Of a DNA stretch of 58,178 nt, positions 17,119 to 25,935 are shown piece by piece. The notes beneath the pieces were generated by a model. It ran no database searches. It was not told the DNA's origin and worked only from the letters and a program-made list of their open reading frames with translations. Positions within the stretch are counted from its first letter, which is position 1, and each line of letters starts with the position of its first letter. Source of the stretch: Chthonomonadales bacterium (GTDB lineage: Bacteria; Armatimonadota; Chthonomonadetes; Chthonomonadales; CAJBBX01); NCBI GenBank assembly GCA_013360745.1, contig JABWBA010000012.1, forward strand, positions 1 through 58,178. The letters are read 5' to 3'. Made by a program: the position numbers and the translations under genes.

Positions 17119-18059
17119 GGGCGTGTCTCAGGCGCCGGTTCCATCGGCGGAGCGTGCAGGACCTTATGCGGACGAAACCGATCGCCTTCGGGCATCACGA
17201 CGGCCAGCAGCTCATGCCCGATCAGCAGAACGGGCTCCGATGTCCGATTCGGCGGTCGGATCCACTCGATGGCAGATCCGCCCACAGCCCGGCCCATGCG
17301 AAGATCGTCGGCCACGATCGGATCCACCCTGCCCAGAGGCCAGGAGGCCAGGGCATCCTCCGGTCGCATCAACGGAAGCGGTCCATCATGAGGATAGGCA
17401 TCAGCGAGGCGAAATGCGCCAACCCGGGTGCGCCTGAGAGCGGCAAGGCACCCGCCGACGCCTAGGCGTTCGCCGAGGTCGTCAGCCAGCGACCGAATGT
17501 AGGTGCCGGCGGAACACCGTACGGTGACCTCAATCAGCGCCTGTCTGCCCGGTCGATAACTCCTCAGCGTAAGCTCATGGATGGTGACCGCGCGGGCCGA
17601 TCGCTCAACGGTCTCGCCTCGACGGGCGAGTTCGTACAGACGAACGCCGCCTACGCGAACCGCCGCATGCATGGGCGGTATCTGTGCGAGATCGCCGGTG
17701 AGGCTGGCCAGCGCTCGTTCAATATCGCTGAATTCGAGACCGGAGGCGTCGGCGCAGGTCCGCTGCTCTCCCGTGACATCGAGGGTCGAGGTCGTCATCC
17801 CCAGCGCTATCTCCGCCTCGTAGACCTTGTCGCCCGCGCCGATGTACTCGGCCAACCGGGTCGCCGCTCCCACGCAGCACACCAGCACTCCGGTGGCCAT
17901 CGGATCCAGCGTGCCCGTGTGGCCGATTCGTCGGGTGGAGAGGCGGCGCCGGAGCCGGTTCACGACATCATGGGACGTGATACCGGGCGGCTTATCGATC
18001 GATAGAATGCCAAAGGGCTCGCTCCCTACAGCCGGCATGTTGGCTTGCCGATCCGGCAC
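17109..18059 (-). CDS. truB: tRNA pseudouridine-55 synthase
   Basis: 316 residues. Contains GILSIDKPPGITSHDVV and GHTGTLDPMATGVL; the aspartate in the latter is the catalytic nucleophile that isomerises U55 of tRNA. CSAGTYIRSLADDLGE is the second family block. The start is taken as GTG at 18059, overlapping the nrnA stop by one base (TAGTG). An in-frame ATG at 18038 is possible, since homology begins after it. A C-terminal extension after about residue 240 is less conserved. Confidence 0.94.
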   Translation of the reverse strand: MPDRQANMPAVGSEPFGILSIDKPPGITSHDVVNRLRRRLSTRRIGHTGTLDPMATGVLVCCVGAATRLAEYIGAGDKVYEAEIALGMTTSTLDVTGEQRTCADASGLEFSDIERALASLTGDLAQIPPMHAAVRVGGVRLYELARRGETVERSARAVTIHELTLRSYRPGRQALIEVTVRCSAGTYIRSLADDLGERLGVGGCLAALRRTRVGAFRLADAYPHDGPLPLMRPEDALASWPLGRVDPIVADDLRMGRAVGGSAIEWIRPPNRTSEPVLLIGHELLAVVMPEGDRFRPHKVLHAPPMEPAPETRPCG

Positions 18060-19027
18060 TATGCGTCCTGGAGCGCCCCGAGAATGGCGGCAATCGCCTC
18101 GGTAAGCGGCATCCTGAGCGTGCAGCCCGCAGCAGCGCGATGTCCTCCGCCTCCAAAGCGTTCGGCCACGCGGCTTACATCAACATCGCGCCGCGATCGG
18201 AGGCTGACCCGGACAGAGCCGTCACCGAGCTCGCGAAGGAGAACGCCGACTTCGGTTCCCCGAACGGCGCGAATGTGCGTGACGATACCCTCCGTATCCT
18301 CGTCCGTCGCCATGAGCTCGCCGAAATCCCTGGCGGTGATGACGGACCACGAGATCCGGCCGTCCGCGGTCACCTCTAGAGCGTCCAGCGCACGGCCGAG
18401 AAGCTTGAGGCTCTGCAGTGACCTTGTCTCGAAGACCAGCTCGCTGATGGAGGCCGGGCACGCGCCGTAGGCCATGAGGGCCGCCGAGACGCGGAACGTC
18501 GCGCCCTTGACGTTCATGAAGCGATAGGAGCCGGTGTCCGTGATGATCGCGCAGAGCAGGCAGTCGGCGATGGCGCGGTTGAAGGGTAGGCGCATGTGGC
18601 GGAGCAGCGCGTATACGATCTCACCGGTGGCGGCCGCGGAGGCATCGACCAGTTGGATATCGCCGAAGCCCCCGTTGCCTTCATGATGATCGATCACCAA
18701 CGACCGCTCAGCGGTCATCGCCAGAGCGCCGACCGATCCCAGTCGGCCTGGCGTCGCGGCGTCGCAGACGATGGCCAGATCAAACGGGCCATCCGCGCTT
18801 GCCCTGATCATGTCGGCTCCCGGCAGCCACCGGTAGATATCGGGTACGGGATCAGCCGACAGCGGGTAGACCAGCTTGCCCGCGTGCTGCAGGGCATGGG
18901 TCAGAGCGAGCGTGCACCCGAGGGCGTCGCCGTCCGGGTTTTCGTGACCGGCGATGAGGATCCGTTCTGCGCCGCGGATGGCGTCCGCTGCCTCAGTCAG
19001 GGTCAGGGTGCGGGCCGTCGGTTTCAG
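18059..19027 (-). CDS. nrnA: DHH-family phosphoesterase (NrnA-type nanoRNase / pAp phosphatase), likely CTG start
   Basis: 322 residues. Motif I is AGHENPDGDALG (metal-binding H and D), motif III is VIDHHEGN (the DHH motif), and FGGGGHRAAAG is the DHHA1 substrate-binding loop. Members degrade 2-5-nt RNAs and dephosphorylate pAp. The conserved N-terminus starts upstream of the first ATG (18811), and no ATG, GTG or TTG precedes the motif in frame. A CTG at 19027-19025 lies 7 nt after AAGGAG, an ideal spacing, giving MKPTARTLTLTEAADAIRG. This start puts the first 35 nt inside the rbfA gene, which is common in this operon. Confidence 0.88.
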   Translation of the reverse strand: MKPTARTLTLTEAADAIRGAERILIAGHENPDGDALGCTLALTHALQHAGKLVYPLSADPVPDIYRWLPGADMIRASADGPFDLAIVCDAATPGRLGSVGALAMTAERSLVIDHHEGNGGFGDIQLVDASAAATGEIVYALLRHMRLPFNRAIADCLLCAIITDTGSYRFMNVKGATFRVSAALMAYGACPASISELVFETRSLQSLKLLGRALDALEVTADGRISWSVITARDFGELMATDEDTEGIVTHIRAVRGTEVGVLLRELGDGSVRVSLRSRRDVDVSRVAERFGGGGHRAAAGCTLRMPLTEAIAAILGALQDA

Positions 19028-19364
19028 CTTCGATCTCCTTGAGCAGTTCGAAGATACGCGCGCCGTGGGCGATCCCTTCGTCGGCGCGAAAGTCCAGCTC
19101 GGGAGCCACTCTCAAGCGCGCCCTCCGAGTGAACTCGCCGCGCAGGAAACCGCTCGCGCGGCGCAGCGCCTGCAGCGCTTCGTCTCGCTGATCCCCGCTG
19201 CCCAGAACGCTGACGAAGACGCGCGCGTACTTGAGATCTCGGGAGCACTCGGCTCCCGTCACGGTGACCGCCGAGAGACGAGGGTCCCGGAGGTCTCGCC
19301 TCAGCATGTCGCTCAACTCCTCCACGAGGCGCTGAGCCACTTGTTCCTGACGTATGGTGGACAT
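18993..19364 (-). CDS. rbfA: Ribosome-binding factor A
   Basis: 123 residues, typical size. Helps mature the 30S subunit by acting near the 16S rRNA 5' end. Begins MSTIRQEQVAQRLVEELSDML, has DPRLSAVTVTGAECSRDLKYARVFVSV and ends APELDFRADEGIAHGARIFELL, all recognisable RbfA blocks. GGAAGG lies close before the ATG at 19364. It is the third gene of the infB cluster and overlaps nrnA by 35 nt. Confidence 0.94.
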   Translation of the reverse strand: MSTIRQEQVAQRLVEELSDMLRRDLRDPRLSAVTVTGAECSRDLKYARVFVSVLGSGDQRDEALQALRRASGFLRGEFTRRARLRVAPELDFRADEGIAHGARIFELLKEIEAETDGPHPDPD

Positions 19365-19399
19365 GGCCTTCCATTCCGTTCAATGGTACGATCCCGCAG

Positions 19400-19678
19400 C
19401 TATAACATCTCAATGGTAGCGTCGCATACGACGAGCTCCGGTCGCGATTCGATCGCTTTGGAGACCGTATCGAGCGCCTGGCGGATGTGCGCCTGTTCGT
19501 TGGCGATGCAGGCCACGCCCAGGATCGATCGTTGATGCAGCTCCTGCAGATCCATCTCGGCAACGCTCACATTGTATTTATGACGCAGGGTCTCGATCAG
19601 ACTCCGTAACGCCTGCCGCTTTTCCTTGAGCGACTGCGCATGGGGAATATGAAGCGAGACCGTCAGGCAGCCGATCAC
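19400..19678 (-). CDS. DUF503 (YlxP-like) protein
   Basis: 92 residues, the normal DUF503 length. Begins [22 protein letters not shown] and contains the NVSVAEMDLQELHQRS segment of the family. YlxP-like proteins sit between infB and rbfA in many bacteria and have been linked to ribosome assembly. The start is the GTG at 19678, which overlaps the infB stop by four bases (GTGA). The longer open frame to 19762 lies inside infB and is not used. Confidence 0.9.
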   Translation of the reverse strand: MIGCLTVSLHIPHAQSLKEKRQALRSLIETLRHKYNVSVAEMDLQELHQRSILGVACIANEQAHIRQALDTVSKAIESRPELVVCDATIEML

Positions 19679-21606
19679 ACACGTTCCACCTGCCGGCTCT
19701 CGTACGCCTCGATGACATCGCCCTCCTGGACATCGGTATAGCCATCGAGGACGATACCGCACTCAAATCCTGTCGCCATCTCCCGGACATCGTCCTTGAT
19801 ATGCTTGAGGGAATCGATCTTACCGGTAAAGACGACATCGCGTCCACGCCGAACTCTCGCGTTGGCGTTGCGCACGACCTTGCCGTCGATCACATAGCAT
19901 CCGGCGATGATCGTCCCACGCGGCGTTCGGAAGGTCGCTCGGACCTCCGCCTTGCCCAGGTGCGCCTCCTCGTATACCGGTGCGAGGAGCCCCTTCATCG
20001 CACGCTCGATTGCGGAGCTCAGCTCGTAGATAACCTGGTAGGTGCGGATATCGATGTGTTCACGCTCGGCTGCAGCCTGCGCTTGCTGATCGGCTCGGGT
20101 ATTGAAGCCGATGATGACCGCGCCGGACGCGGCAGCGAGTTGCACATCGTTCTCGGTGATTGCGCCAACGCCGGACCGAAGGACCCTCAGATCGACTTCA
20201 TCCATGGGAAGGGTATCGAGCAAGCCCACCACGGCCTCGACCGACCCCTGGACGTCTCCTTTCACGACGATGCGCAGTTCAGGCTTCTCGCCCTGGGCGA
20301 CTCCACTCAGCAGGGACTCCAGCGTAACCCGGTTGGTCTTCTGGCTGGTCCGTACCGACCTGGCCGCCTCGGCCCGGTTCTGGGCGATCTGGCGCGCCGT
20401 TCGTTCATCACGAACGACTTCAAGAGCATCGCCCGCTTGCGGCGCCTGAGACAGACCGATGATCTCAACGGGCATCGCCGGCGCTGCACGGTTGACCCGT
20501 TCGCCCCGGTCGTCCGTCATCGCCCGGATCTTGCCCGAGGCCAATCCGCACACGATGCTGTCACCGCAACGGAGTGTCCCTTCCCGTACGAGGGCGGTCG
20601 CCACCGCGCCCCGGCCTACCTCGAGGCGCGCTTCGACGATCACACCCGTGGCTGGGGCTGCCGGATCCGCTTTCAGATCGAGGACGTCGGCAAGGAACAC
20701 CAGGTTTTCGAGAAGATCCGCAATCCCTTCGCCCTTCAACGCCGAGATGGGGATGCACTCGACTTCACCGCCGTATTCCCTCGGGACGAGCCCGATCTCC
20801 GCGAGCTGCGTCTTGATTCGATCGGGGTTGGCGTCCGGACGGTCCATTTTATTGATCGCGACGACGATCGGAACCTCGGCTGCCCGAGCATGATCGATCG
20901 CTTCCTGGGTCTGGGGCATTATGCCGTCGTCTGCGGCAACGACAAGGACCGCGATATCGGTGACCGAAGCGCCCCGCGCGCGCATCGCCGTGAACGCTGC
21001 GTGGCCGGGGGTGTCCAGAAACGTAATGCGCCGGGATTCACCCTCGACGTGAACTTCGACCTGATAGGCTCCGATATGCTGGGTGATGCCGCCGTACTCT
21101 CCGGAGACCACGTTCGTCTGCCGGATATTGTCGAGCAGCGTGGTCTTCCCATGGTCGACGTGCCCCATGACCGTAACGATGGGGGGTCGCGATTGAGGTC
21201 CAGTGGCGGGCCCCTTCCGCCTGGTCGGTGCGCCCTGGACTTTGGGCGCCACCTTGATCTTTACGGCTCTGCCGTAGGAAGCCGCGAGCTTCCTTGCGTC
21301 CTCGGGATTCACTCGCTGGTTGATCGAAGCGAGCACCCCCAGGTCCATCAGCTTTTTCTGCAGGTCGGAAGCTGCGATGCCCAGGGCTTCGGCAAGGTCT
21401 TTTACGGTTGCGTTCGCTGGAAGCTCGACTGCTTCGGCTGTCGAACCCTCAGGCGCATATAGTTCGCGTAGGTCCTGGGCCGTATCGGAGTCGATGAGCG
21501 CGGCCGGCCCTGGCACGGCAATACCCAGTTCGGTCAACGCCTGCACCATCTCGGCATTGGACATGCCGAGTTCTTTGGCAAGATCAGAGACGCGAGTACC
21601 TGCCAT
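19675..21606 (-). CDS. infB: Translation initiation factor IF-2
   Basis: 643 residues. Two IF2_N modules lie at the N-terminus ([19 protein letters not shown] and [19 protein letters not shown]), then a short basic linker and the GTPase domain with [12 protein letters not shown] (G1), DTPGH (G3) and NKMD (G4). After it come domains II-IV, ending in an IF-2 C-terminal barrel ([19 protein letters not shown]). The long acidic/PA-rich N-terminal insert of enterobacterial IF-2 is absent. The start is ATG at 21606 with GAGGTG 9 nt upstream; the open frame runs on to 22314 but without IF-2 similarity. It heads the cluster; nusA and rimP are not upstream here. Confidence 0.96.
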   Translation of the reverse strand: MAGTRVSDLAKELGMSNAEMVQALTELGIAVPGPAALIDSDTAQDLRELYAPEGSTAEAVELPANATVKDLAEALGIAASDLQKKLMDLGVLASINQRVNPEDARKLAASYGRAVKIKVAPKVQGAPTRRKGPATGPQSRPPIVTVMGHVDHGKTTLLDNIRQTNVVSGEYGGITQHIGAYQVEVHVEGESRRITFLDTPGHAAFTAMRARGASVTDIAVLVVAADDGIMPQTQEAIDHARAAEVPIVVAINKMDRPDANPDRIKTQLAEIGLVPREYGGEVECIPISALKGEGIADLLENLVFLADVLDLKADPAAPATGVIVEARLEVGRGAVATALVREGTLRCGDSIVCGLASGKIRAMTDDRGERVNRAAPAMPVEIIGLSQAPQAGDALEVVRDERTARQIAQNRAEAARSVRTSQKTNRVTLESLLSGVAQGEKPELRIVVKGDVQGSVEAVVGLLDTLPMDEVDLRVLRSGVGAITENDVQLAAASGAVIIGFNTRADQQAQAAAEREHIDIRTYQVIYELSSAIERAMKGLLAPVYEEAHLGKAEVRATFRTPRGTIIAGCYVIDGKVVRNANARVRRGRDVVFTGKIDSLKHIKDDVREMATGFECGIVLDGYTDVQEGDVIEAYESRQVERV

Positions 21607-21915
21607 AGCTTTGTTCACCTCATTCCATAGGATGCTCTCCCAGCGTACAGTGCACCCGGACACGTCCGGGCCGACGCGTCTGCGCCGTCGTCGCATAGAA
21701 GCGTTGCAGGTTCCGGCAAACGCCGGACGAGCGAGCTGCATTGGCATATAGGCTTCCTGCGCCTTTGCGCCCGCGCCGCTGCTTGGGATCACTATACCCG
21801 ATCGAGCCGAAGGCGCCTCTGAGGGCCAGCGCTCCGATGGCTTCGGAAACCCTCTGCGCCCTATCGCGGTATGATGAAGAGTACAGTTCAGCCCTGGTAG
21901 AGGGAGGTACGTGCC
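21607..21915 (-). promoter_or_regulatory. infB leader / divergent intergenic region with two perfect hairpins
   Basis: 309 nt without a credible gene. Two perfect 6-bp hairpins, CCCGGA-CACG-TCCGGG (21655-21670) and TCCGGC-AAAC-GCCGGA (21712-21727), lie in the presumed infB 5' leader. A TATAGT hexamer (minus strand, 21791-21796) could be a -10 box but has no good -35. The region separates infB from the divergent zinc-ribbon gene. Confidence 0.35.
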
Positions 21916-22791
21916 GTGAAATGTGGGTCCTGTGGACATGAATCGGAGGCTGCCGGGGAGTTCTGCCCCCGCTGCGGCGTTCGCACATCGACAACCATGC
22001 CGCCCCTGCGAGGCGCATCGGCGAAAACGGGGCCGAATCGTGCGATGGTCGGTGTCAGCATCGTCGCGATTGCGGCCCTGGCGCTGGCGGCCTATTTCGG
22101 CTGGCGCGCGTTCGCACCGTCCGGCGAGGTCGTCAAGGCCGTGGGCAACCAGGCCCCGGTCGGACCGCTGACGGAGAGCGCCGGGAAGGTCGCGCCGACC
22201 GCGCCGATCGCCACGGCACAGGGTACGACGACACCTGAGCCGACGGAGGTGATCGACTACCTGAAGTTCCTGAAGGACATTGAACGCCGCCGCGTCCTGA
22301 CCGCCAAGTCGCAAATGGCGGAACTGCTCAAACAGAGCAGCGCCCTGACCTATGCGGGCGGGATGGCGGATTGGACCACGAACGAACCGGAAAAGAGGTA
22401 TCAGGAGATCTACGGCAAGTTCCAGCAGTCGCTAGCCCAGTGGTCCGCGCAGTGGCAGGAGCTGACGGCCGCCTTCCTGGCTTACCCCAGAGCGGTTCCG
22501 GCCTCATGCCAGACGCTGCGAGACCGGTACTACGCGATGCTGGGCGCCACGAGCACCGCCATGACGCGCGTGGGTACGAGTTTCTCAGACGCGCTCAGCG
22601 GCGACCCGAGCAAGGCGATCGACGCCCTCACCCAGATGCAGGGTTCGGGGCTGGGATCCGCGTCGCAGGAGATCCGAGAGGCGTGCGACCAGGCGGATCA
22701 GGAGCTAACCTCGGTATGCGAGAAGAACAAAATCCGCAAGGACTTCGACATCAGGGATGACCTCGGAGGCGGCAATCTCCTCGGACGCTGA
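21916..22791 (+). CDS. Zinc-ribbon membrane-anchored protein of unknown function
   Basis: 291 residues. The N-terminus MKCGSCGHESEAAGEFCPRCG is a four-cysteine zinc ribbon (CxxC...CxxC), followed by one transmembrane helix (about residues 45-65, VGVSIVAIAALALAAYF), a Pro/Thr-rich linker and a helical extracytoplasmic domain of about 190 residues with many Gln and Lys. The GTG start at 21916 has GGAGG 8 nt upstream. I recognise no enzyme motif. The layout (cytoplasmic ribbon, single helix, external helical domain) suggests a structural or sensor-like role. Confidence 0.75.
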   Translation: MKCGSCGHESEAAGEFCPRCGVRTSTTMPPLRGASAKTGPNRAMVGVSIVAIAALALAAYFGWRAFAPSGEVVKAVGNQAPVGPLTESAGKVAPTAPIATAQGTTTPEPTEVIDYLKFLKDIERRRVLTAKSQMAELLKQSSALTYAGGMADWTTNEPEKRYQEIYGKFQQSLAQWSAQWQELTAAFLAYPRAVPASCQTLRDRYYAMLGATSTAMTRVGTSFSDALSGDPSKAIDALTQMQGSGLGSASQEIREACDQADQELTSVCEKNKIRKDFDIRDDLGGGNLLGR

Positions 22792-22793
22792 GA

Positions 22794-22826
22794 CCGGGAC
22801 GGACTTGCGGCTGAGCCCGCTCCCGG
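22794..22826. terminator. Weak terminator-like hairpin between convergent genes
   Basis: CCGGGA (22794-22799) pairs with TCCCGG (22821-22826), with some further GC pairing possible inside the loop. Placement between convergent genes supports a terminator; the stem is short. Confidence 0.3.
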
Positions 22827-22829
22827 ACG

Positions 22830-23282
22830 TCAATGGATCCCTTCGGTGGGCTGGTTGTCGTCCGCAGGATCCGGCTCCGCGAGGGGCCGTGTGTTGACCG
22901 GAGGGGGTCCCTCGTAGACAGGCCTGCCTGCGGGCCGTTGGATCTGCGGCGCTGCCTGGGTCGGCGATGATGGGCGCGTGCGAGCCGGAGCGTCGGGAAG
23001 CTCGGGCAATCGGCGGGTCAGGAGATACGCGTTCCGAAGATATGAGCCGAAGGCGATGACGGCGATGGAGATGACGACGATCAGAAACGCGAGGAGCGCC
23101 CGCTGCTGCCCCTGGGTCAGAGGTCTGGGTCCCGAACGACGGCGCTTCTGCGGTTGATCGCGGCGAATGATCAGTTCATCGGCGCCCTGGGCAGTGACGC
23201 GGTCATCGTCCTGGCTCTCGTCATCGAGGACAGGGATAACCCCTGACTTCTCGGGGGTTGGATCATCGAGATTGATGCGCAT
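22830..23282 (-). CDS. Hypothetical single-pass membrane protein
   Basis: 150 residues. The N-terminal half is acidic then basic (DDESQDDDRV; RRDQPQKRRRSGPR). One clear transmembrane helix follows (about 63-83, ALLAFLIVVISIAVIAFGSYL), then a Pro-rich C-terminal tail (RTRPSSPTQAAPQIQRPAG). Basic residues before the helix suggest an inside N-terminus. AGGAGA precedes the ATG. No family recognised. The gene is convergent with the zinc-ribbon gene and divergent from the amidotransferase-like gene. Confidence 0.65.
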   Translation of the reverse strand: MRINLDDPTPEKSGVIPVLDDESQDDDRVTAQGADELIIRRDQPQKRRRSGPRPLTQGQQRALLAFLIVVISIAVIAFGSYLRNAYLLTRRLPELPDAPARTRPSSPTQAAPQIQRPAGRPVYEGPPPVNTRPLAEPDPADDNQPTEGIH

Positions 23283-23371
23283 AGGGCGTCTCCTGAGTAC
23301 CCCGCGAGTATACCTTTACGGACACAGAGCAATCGCTTCGAAACGCCCAACCATGGGAGGACCTCAACGAC

Positions 23372-24085
23372 GTGAAAAGGCCGATCATCGGCATCACCTG
23401 CGGAACCGAATACGACTCCAACCAGCAGGCAGTCGCAGACCGCCTACCGCGCAGCTATGTCCGAGCCGTGCTGGCCGCGGGCGGAGCGCCCCTTGCGATC
23501 CCGAACCTGAAGGAGTCGGAGACGGACGCACTTCTGGACATCCTCGACGGCCTCATCCTCTCCGGCGGTCGCGATATCGCCCCATCGCTCTACGGTTCCG
23601 CCGAGGCACACCCGAGCGTTGAGCTCGATCATGATCGAGATACCCGGGAACTGCCGCTCATCAGAACGGCGATCGAAATGGATCTGCCGATCCTTGCCAT
23701 CTGCCGCGGGGTTCAATCGTTGAATGTCGCCCTCGGCGGCACCCTCTATCAGGACCTACCCACCGACCGTCCCAGCGCTGTCGCACATCGACAGGATGCG
23801 GCCCGGGACGCGGCTACGCATTCGATCGCCGTTCACGGCGCCAGCCTGCTCGCCCGGTCGCTCGGCGCGACGGAACTCCGGGTCAACAGCTTCCACCATC
23901 AAGCCGTGCGGCAGCCAGCGGCGGCGTTGACCGTGGTCGGTTGGGCGGAGGATGGCCTGATCGAAGCGGTCGAGATGGAGGGCCGTCGATTCGTGGTCGG
24001 TGTACAGTACCATCCTGAGGAGATGGTCGGCGTCTGCGGGGCTTCCCGGCAGCTTTTCGGAGCGCTGATAGCGGCGTGCGGCTGA
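23372..24085 (+). CDS. Class I glutamine amidotransferase-like / gamma-glutamyl-GABA hydrolase (peptidase C26)
   Basis: 237 residues. Begins RPIIGITCGTE and has DGLILSGGRDIAPSLYG, the nucleophile elbow LAICRGVQSLNVALGGTLYQD (catalytic Cys), VNSFHHQAV, and the catalytic H-E pair in VGVQYHPEEM. These are typical of PuuD-like hydrolases that cleave gamma-glutamyl amides in polyamine degradation. No other polyamine gene is adjacent, so the substrate stays open. The GTG at 23372 is preceded by GGGAGG. Confidence 0.88.
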   Translation: MKRPIIGITCGTEYDSNQQAVADRLPRSYVRAVLAAGGAPLAIPNLKESETDALLDILDGLILSGGRDIAPSLYGSAEAHPSVELDHDRDTRELPLIRTAIEMDLPILAICRGVQSLNVALGGTLYQDLPTDRPSAVAHRQDAARDAATHSIAVHGASLLARSLGATELRVNSFHHQAVRQPAAALTVVGWAEDGLIEAVEMEGRRFVVGVQYHPEEMVGVCGASRQLFGALIAACG

Positions 24086-24221
24086 TCGGCGCTCCGTCGG
24101 GCTCGTTATAGAAAGGTCCCTAGCCGCCCGTTCCCGAATCTAATCAGGACCGCAGGTCGGCCCGACGGCAAGAACAGGCCGCTGGGCGACTCCGATGACT
24201 TCGTGCAGCGAGGAGACCATC

Positions 24222-25910
24222 ATGATGTATGCGCCCCCGGCGCCGCCCCCCATCTACACCTACACCATCGCTCATGATGAGGGCGCCGCCGGATATGACG
24301 AAGCCATGGCGATCGCGACGATCCAGGGGCTCATCAACCGGCGAGCGCCCACCCTCTACATCCTGTCGCGACGCAACAACCGCCCGGCCTACTGGCTCGC
24401 GACATTCTCCGAGCCGGGGCAATGGCTGCATGGCCGCGAACAGAAGGCCCTCGCGGATCTGGATGCCGTCGTGGCGCTGGCCGGCCGACGGCTGAAGGGA
24501 GCGATCATCTGGGATCCGGAGGTCCCCGCGAGCGTCAACGTGGCGACCACGATGGCCGGAATCTACGACGCGGTCGTGCTGAGCCCGACTATGGCCGAGA
24601 GCTGTCTGACCCGATGGAAACTGCCGGTTCTCGAGGACCTCCGAGGGCGATTCGACGGATCGGTCACCGGCAGCGCGAAGAACGATGCGATTCGATGGTC
24701 CATCAAGGCGCATCTGAACCAGGGACGATGCTCCTCGCGGCTCTTCTGTCTCTTCGAGGATTCCTACGCGACCCGAAGCCAGGCCAACATCGGCTACGTC
24801 GTTACTCGGGATCTGGCGGTGATGAAGCGGGCGTTCACCTACGATCTGTCGCCATGGGGTGACGAGGTCCCGGGCGACGATCAGGAGCAGCCTCTGGGCA
24901 CGGATCTGGCTACCTACAAGCTCCTACTCGAAGCGATGCTCCGACAGTCCGGCGGCAAGCATATGACCGAGCTGGCGGGTTTCTTCGCCTTTCATAAGTA
25001 CAGCAATATGCCAGGCCATCCGAGCCGGCATGATCCCGTGCCCACCGAATGGGAGACGGTATGGCTGATCTCGCCCTATAACTGTTATCAGAACACGGCC
25101 GCGAGCGACTGCTACAACCAGTCGTTCCACTGCCATGCGCCCCGAACGCCTCTGAAACAATCGCGCCCGGCTCCGACCCGAACGCTGGAGAACAAGACCT
25201 ACCTGTGCATCTTGATGGCGGATTACGACTCCGCCCTGCCACTCTACGATTTCCTGCCTAATCACTGGGACGATCCGGCGCGGGGGCGGCTTCCCCTATG
25301 CTGGGGCATCAACCCCAACCTGCTCGATACCTATCCGGACATCATCCGCCGAATCTACGAGACCGCTACCCCCAACGATCACTTCGCCGCCGACGCCAGC
25401 GCTGCAGGATATATGAACCCGAACAGGATCAAGCCGGAGCACCTCCCGCTCTTTATCCGCCACAACCGCAAGTACTATCGGGAAGCGGACATGTCGATGT
25501 CGCCCATGGTCCTCGACTGGGATCAGCCGTCCGAGGCCGTTAAGGATGCGTTCCGGGTGTTCTCACCGGACGGCTATGCGACCATCGTCATGGACCTGCA
25601 CGGCACGGGCGGACGGGCGCCCGACACTCAGGTATGGAAGGGGATGCCGGTCACGGAGCTGATCAACGAGGCGTGCAACTTCAGCGCTGTGGACGAAACC
25701 GCCGAGATCATGTCGTCGGCGCTCGACCGGAGATCCGCCGCCGCGCCGAGCTTCCGCTTCTTCCGCATCGTCTGGACTTCGCCCAGCAACGTAGAGAAGA
25801 CCATCGATGCGCTCCGGCGCAAACGTCCGGAGCTCAACATCGAGGTCGTGGATCCCTACACCTTCTTCCGGCTATTGAAGGAGCGTCTTGCCGCTGCGGC
25901 GCCGCGCTAG
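24222..25910 (+). CDS. GxGYxYP-family putative glycoside hydrolase
   Basis: 562 residues. The N-terminal domain starts with YDEAMAIATIQGLINRRAPTLYI, the typical opening of GxGYxYP proteins (polysaccharide-associated, function not proved). The signature near residue 400 reads AAGYMNP here, so the first G of GxGYxYP and the Y before P differ. The TTYVVMDLHGT-like end is seen as YATIVMDLHGTGG. No signal peptide is visible. ATG at 24222 or 24225 follows AGGAGA (24211-24216); the second gives better spacing. Convergent with the DUF3160 gene, 25 nt apart. Confidence 0.7.
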   Translation: MMYAPPAPPPIYTYTIAHDEGAAGYDEAMAIATIQGLINRRAPTLYILSRRNNRPAYWLATFSEPGQWLHGREQKALADLDAVVALAGRRLKGAIIWDPEVPASVNVATTMAGIYDAVVLSPTMAESCLTRWKLPVLEDLRGRFDGSVTGSAKNDAIRWSIKAHLNQGRCSSRLFCLFEDSYATRSQANIGYVVTRDLAVMKRAFTYDLSPWGDEVPGDDQEQPLGTDLATYKLLLEAMLRQSGGKHMTELAGFFAFHKYSNMPGHPSRHDPVPTEWETVWLISPYNCYQNTAASDCYNQSFHCHAPRTPLKQSRPAPTRTLENKTYLCILMADYDSALPLYDFLPNHWDDPARGRLPLCWGINPNLLDTYPDIIRRIYETATPNDHFAADASAAGYMNPNRIKPEHLPLFIRHNRKYYREADMSMSPMVLDWDQPSEAVKDAFRVFSPDGYATIVMDLHGTGGRAPDTQVWKGMPVTELINEACNFSAVDETAEIMSSALDRRSAAAPSFRFFRIVWTSPSNVEKTIDALRRKRPELNIEVVDPYTFFRLLKERLAAAAPR

Positions 25911-25935
25911 GCCGCACGAGGGACGATCGGCCGCA

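Noticed and set aside
19801-21462. 553-codon plus-strand frame
   Set aside because: Lies antisense to infB, whose motifs are unambiguous.
21620-22018. ylxR-like gene upstream of infB
   Set aside because: The frame has a GRKGAGSLYAN string recalling YlxR but lacks its CxxC core and overlaps the opposite gene.
21607-22314. N-terminal extension of IF-2 beyond 21606
   Set aside because: No IF-2 similarity and overlaps the divergent zinc-ribbon gene; GAGGTG marks the ATG at 21606.
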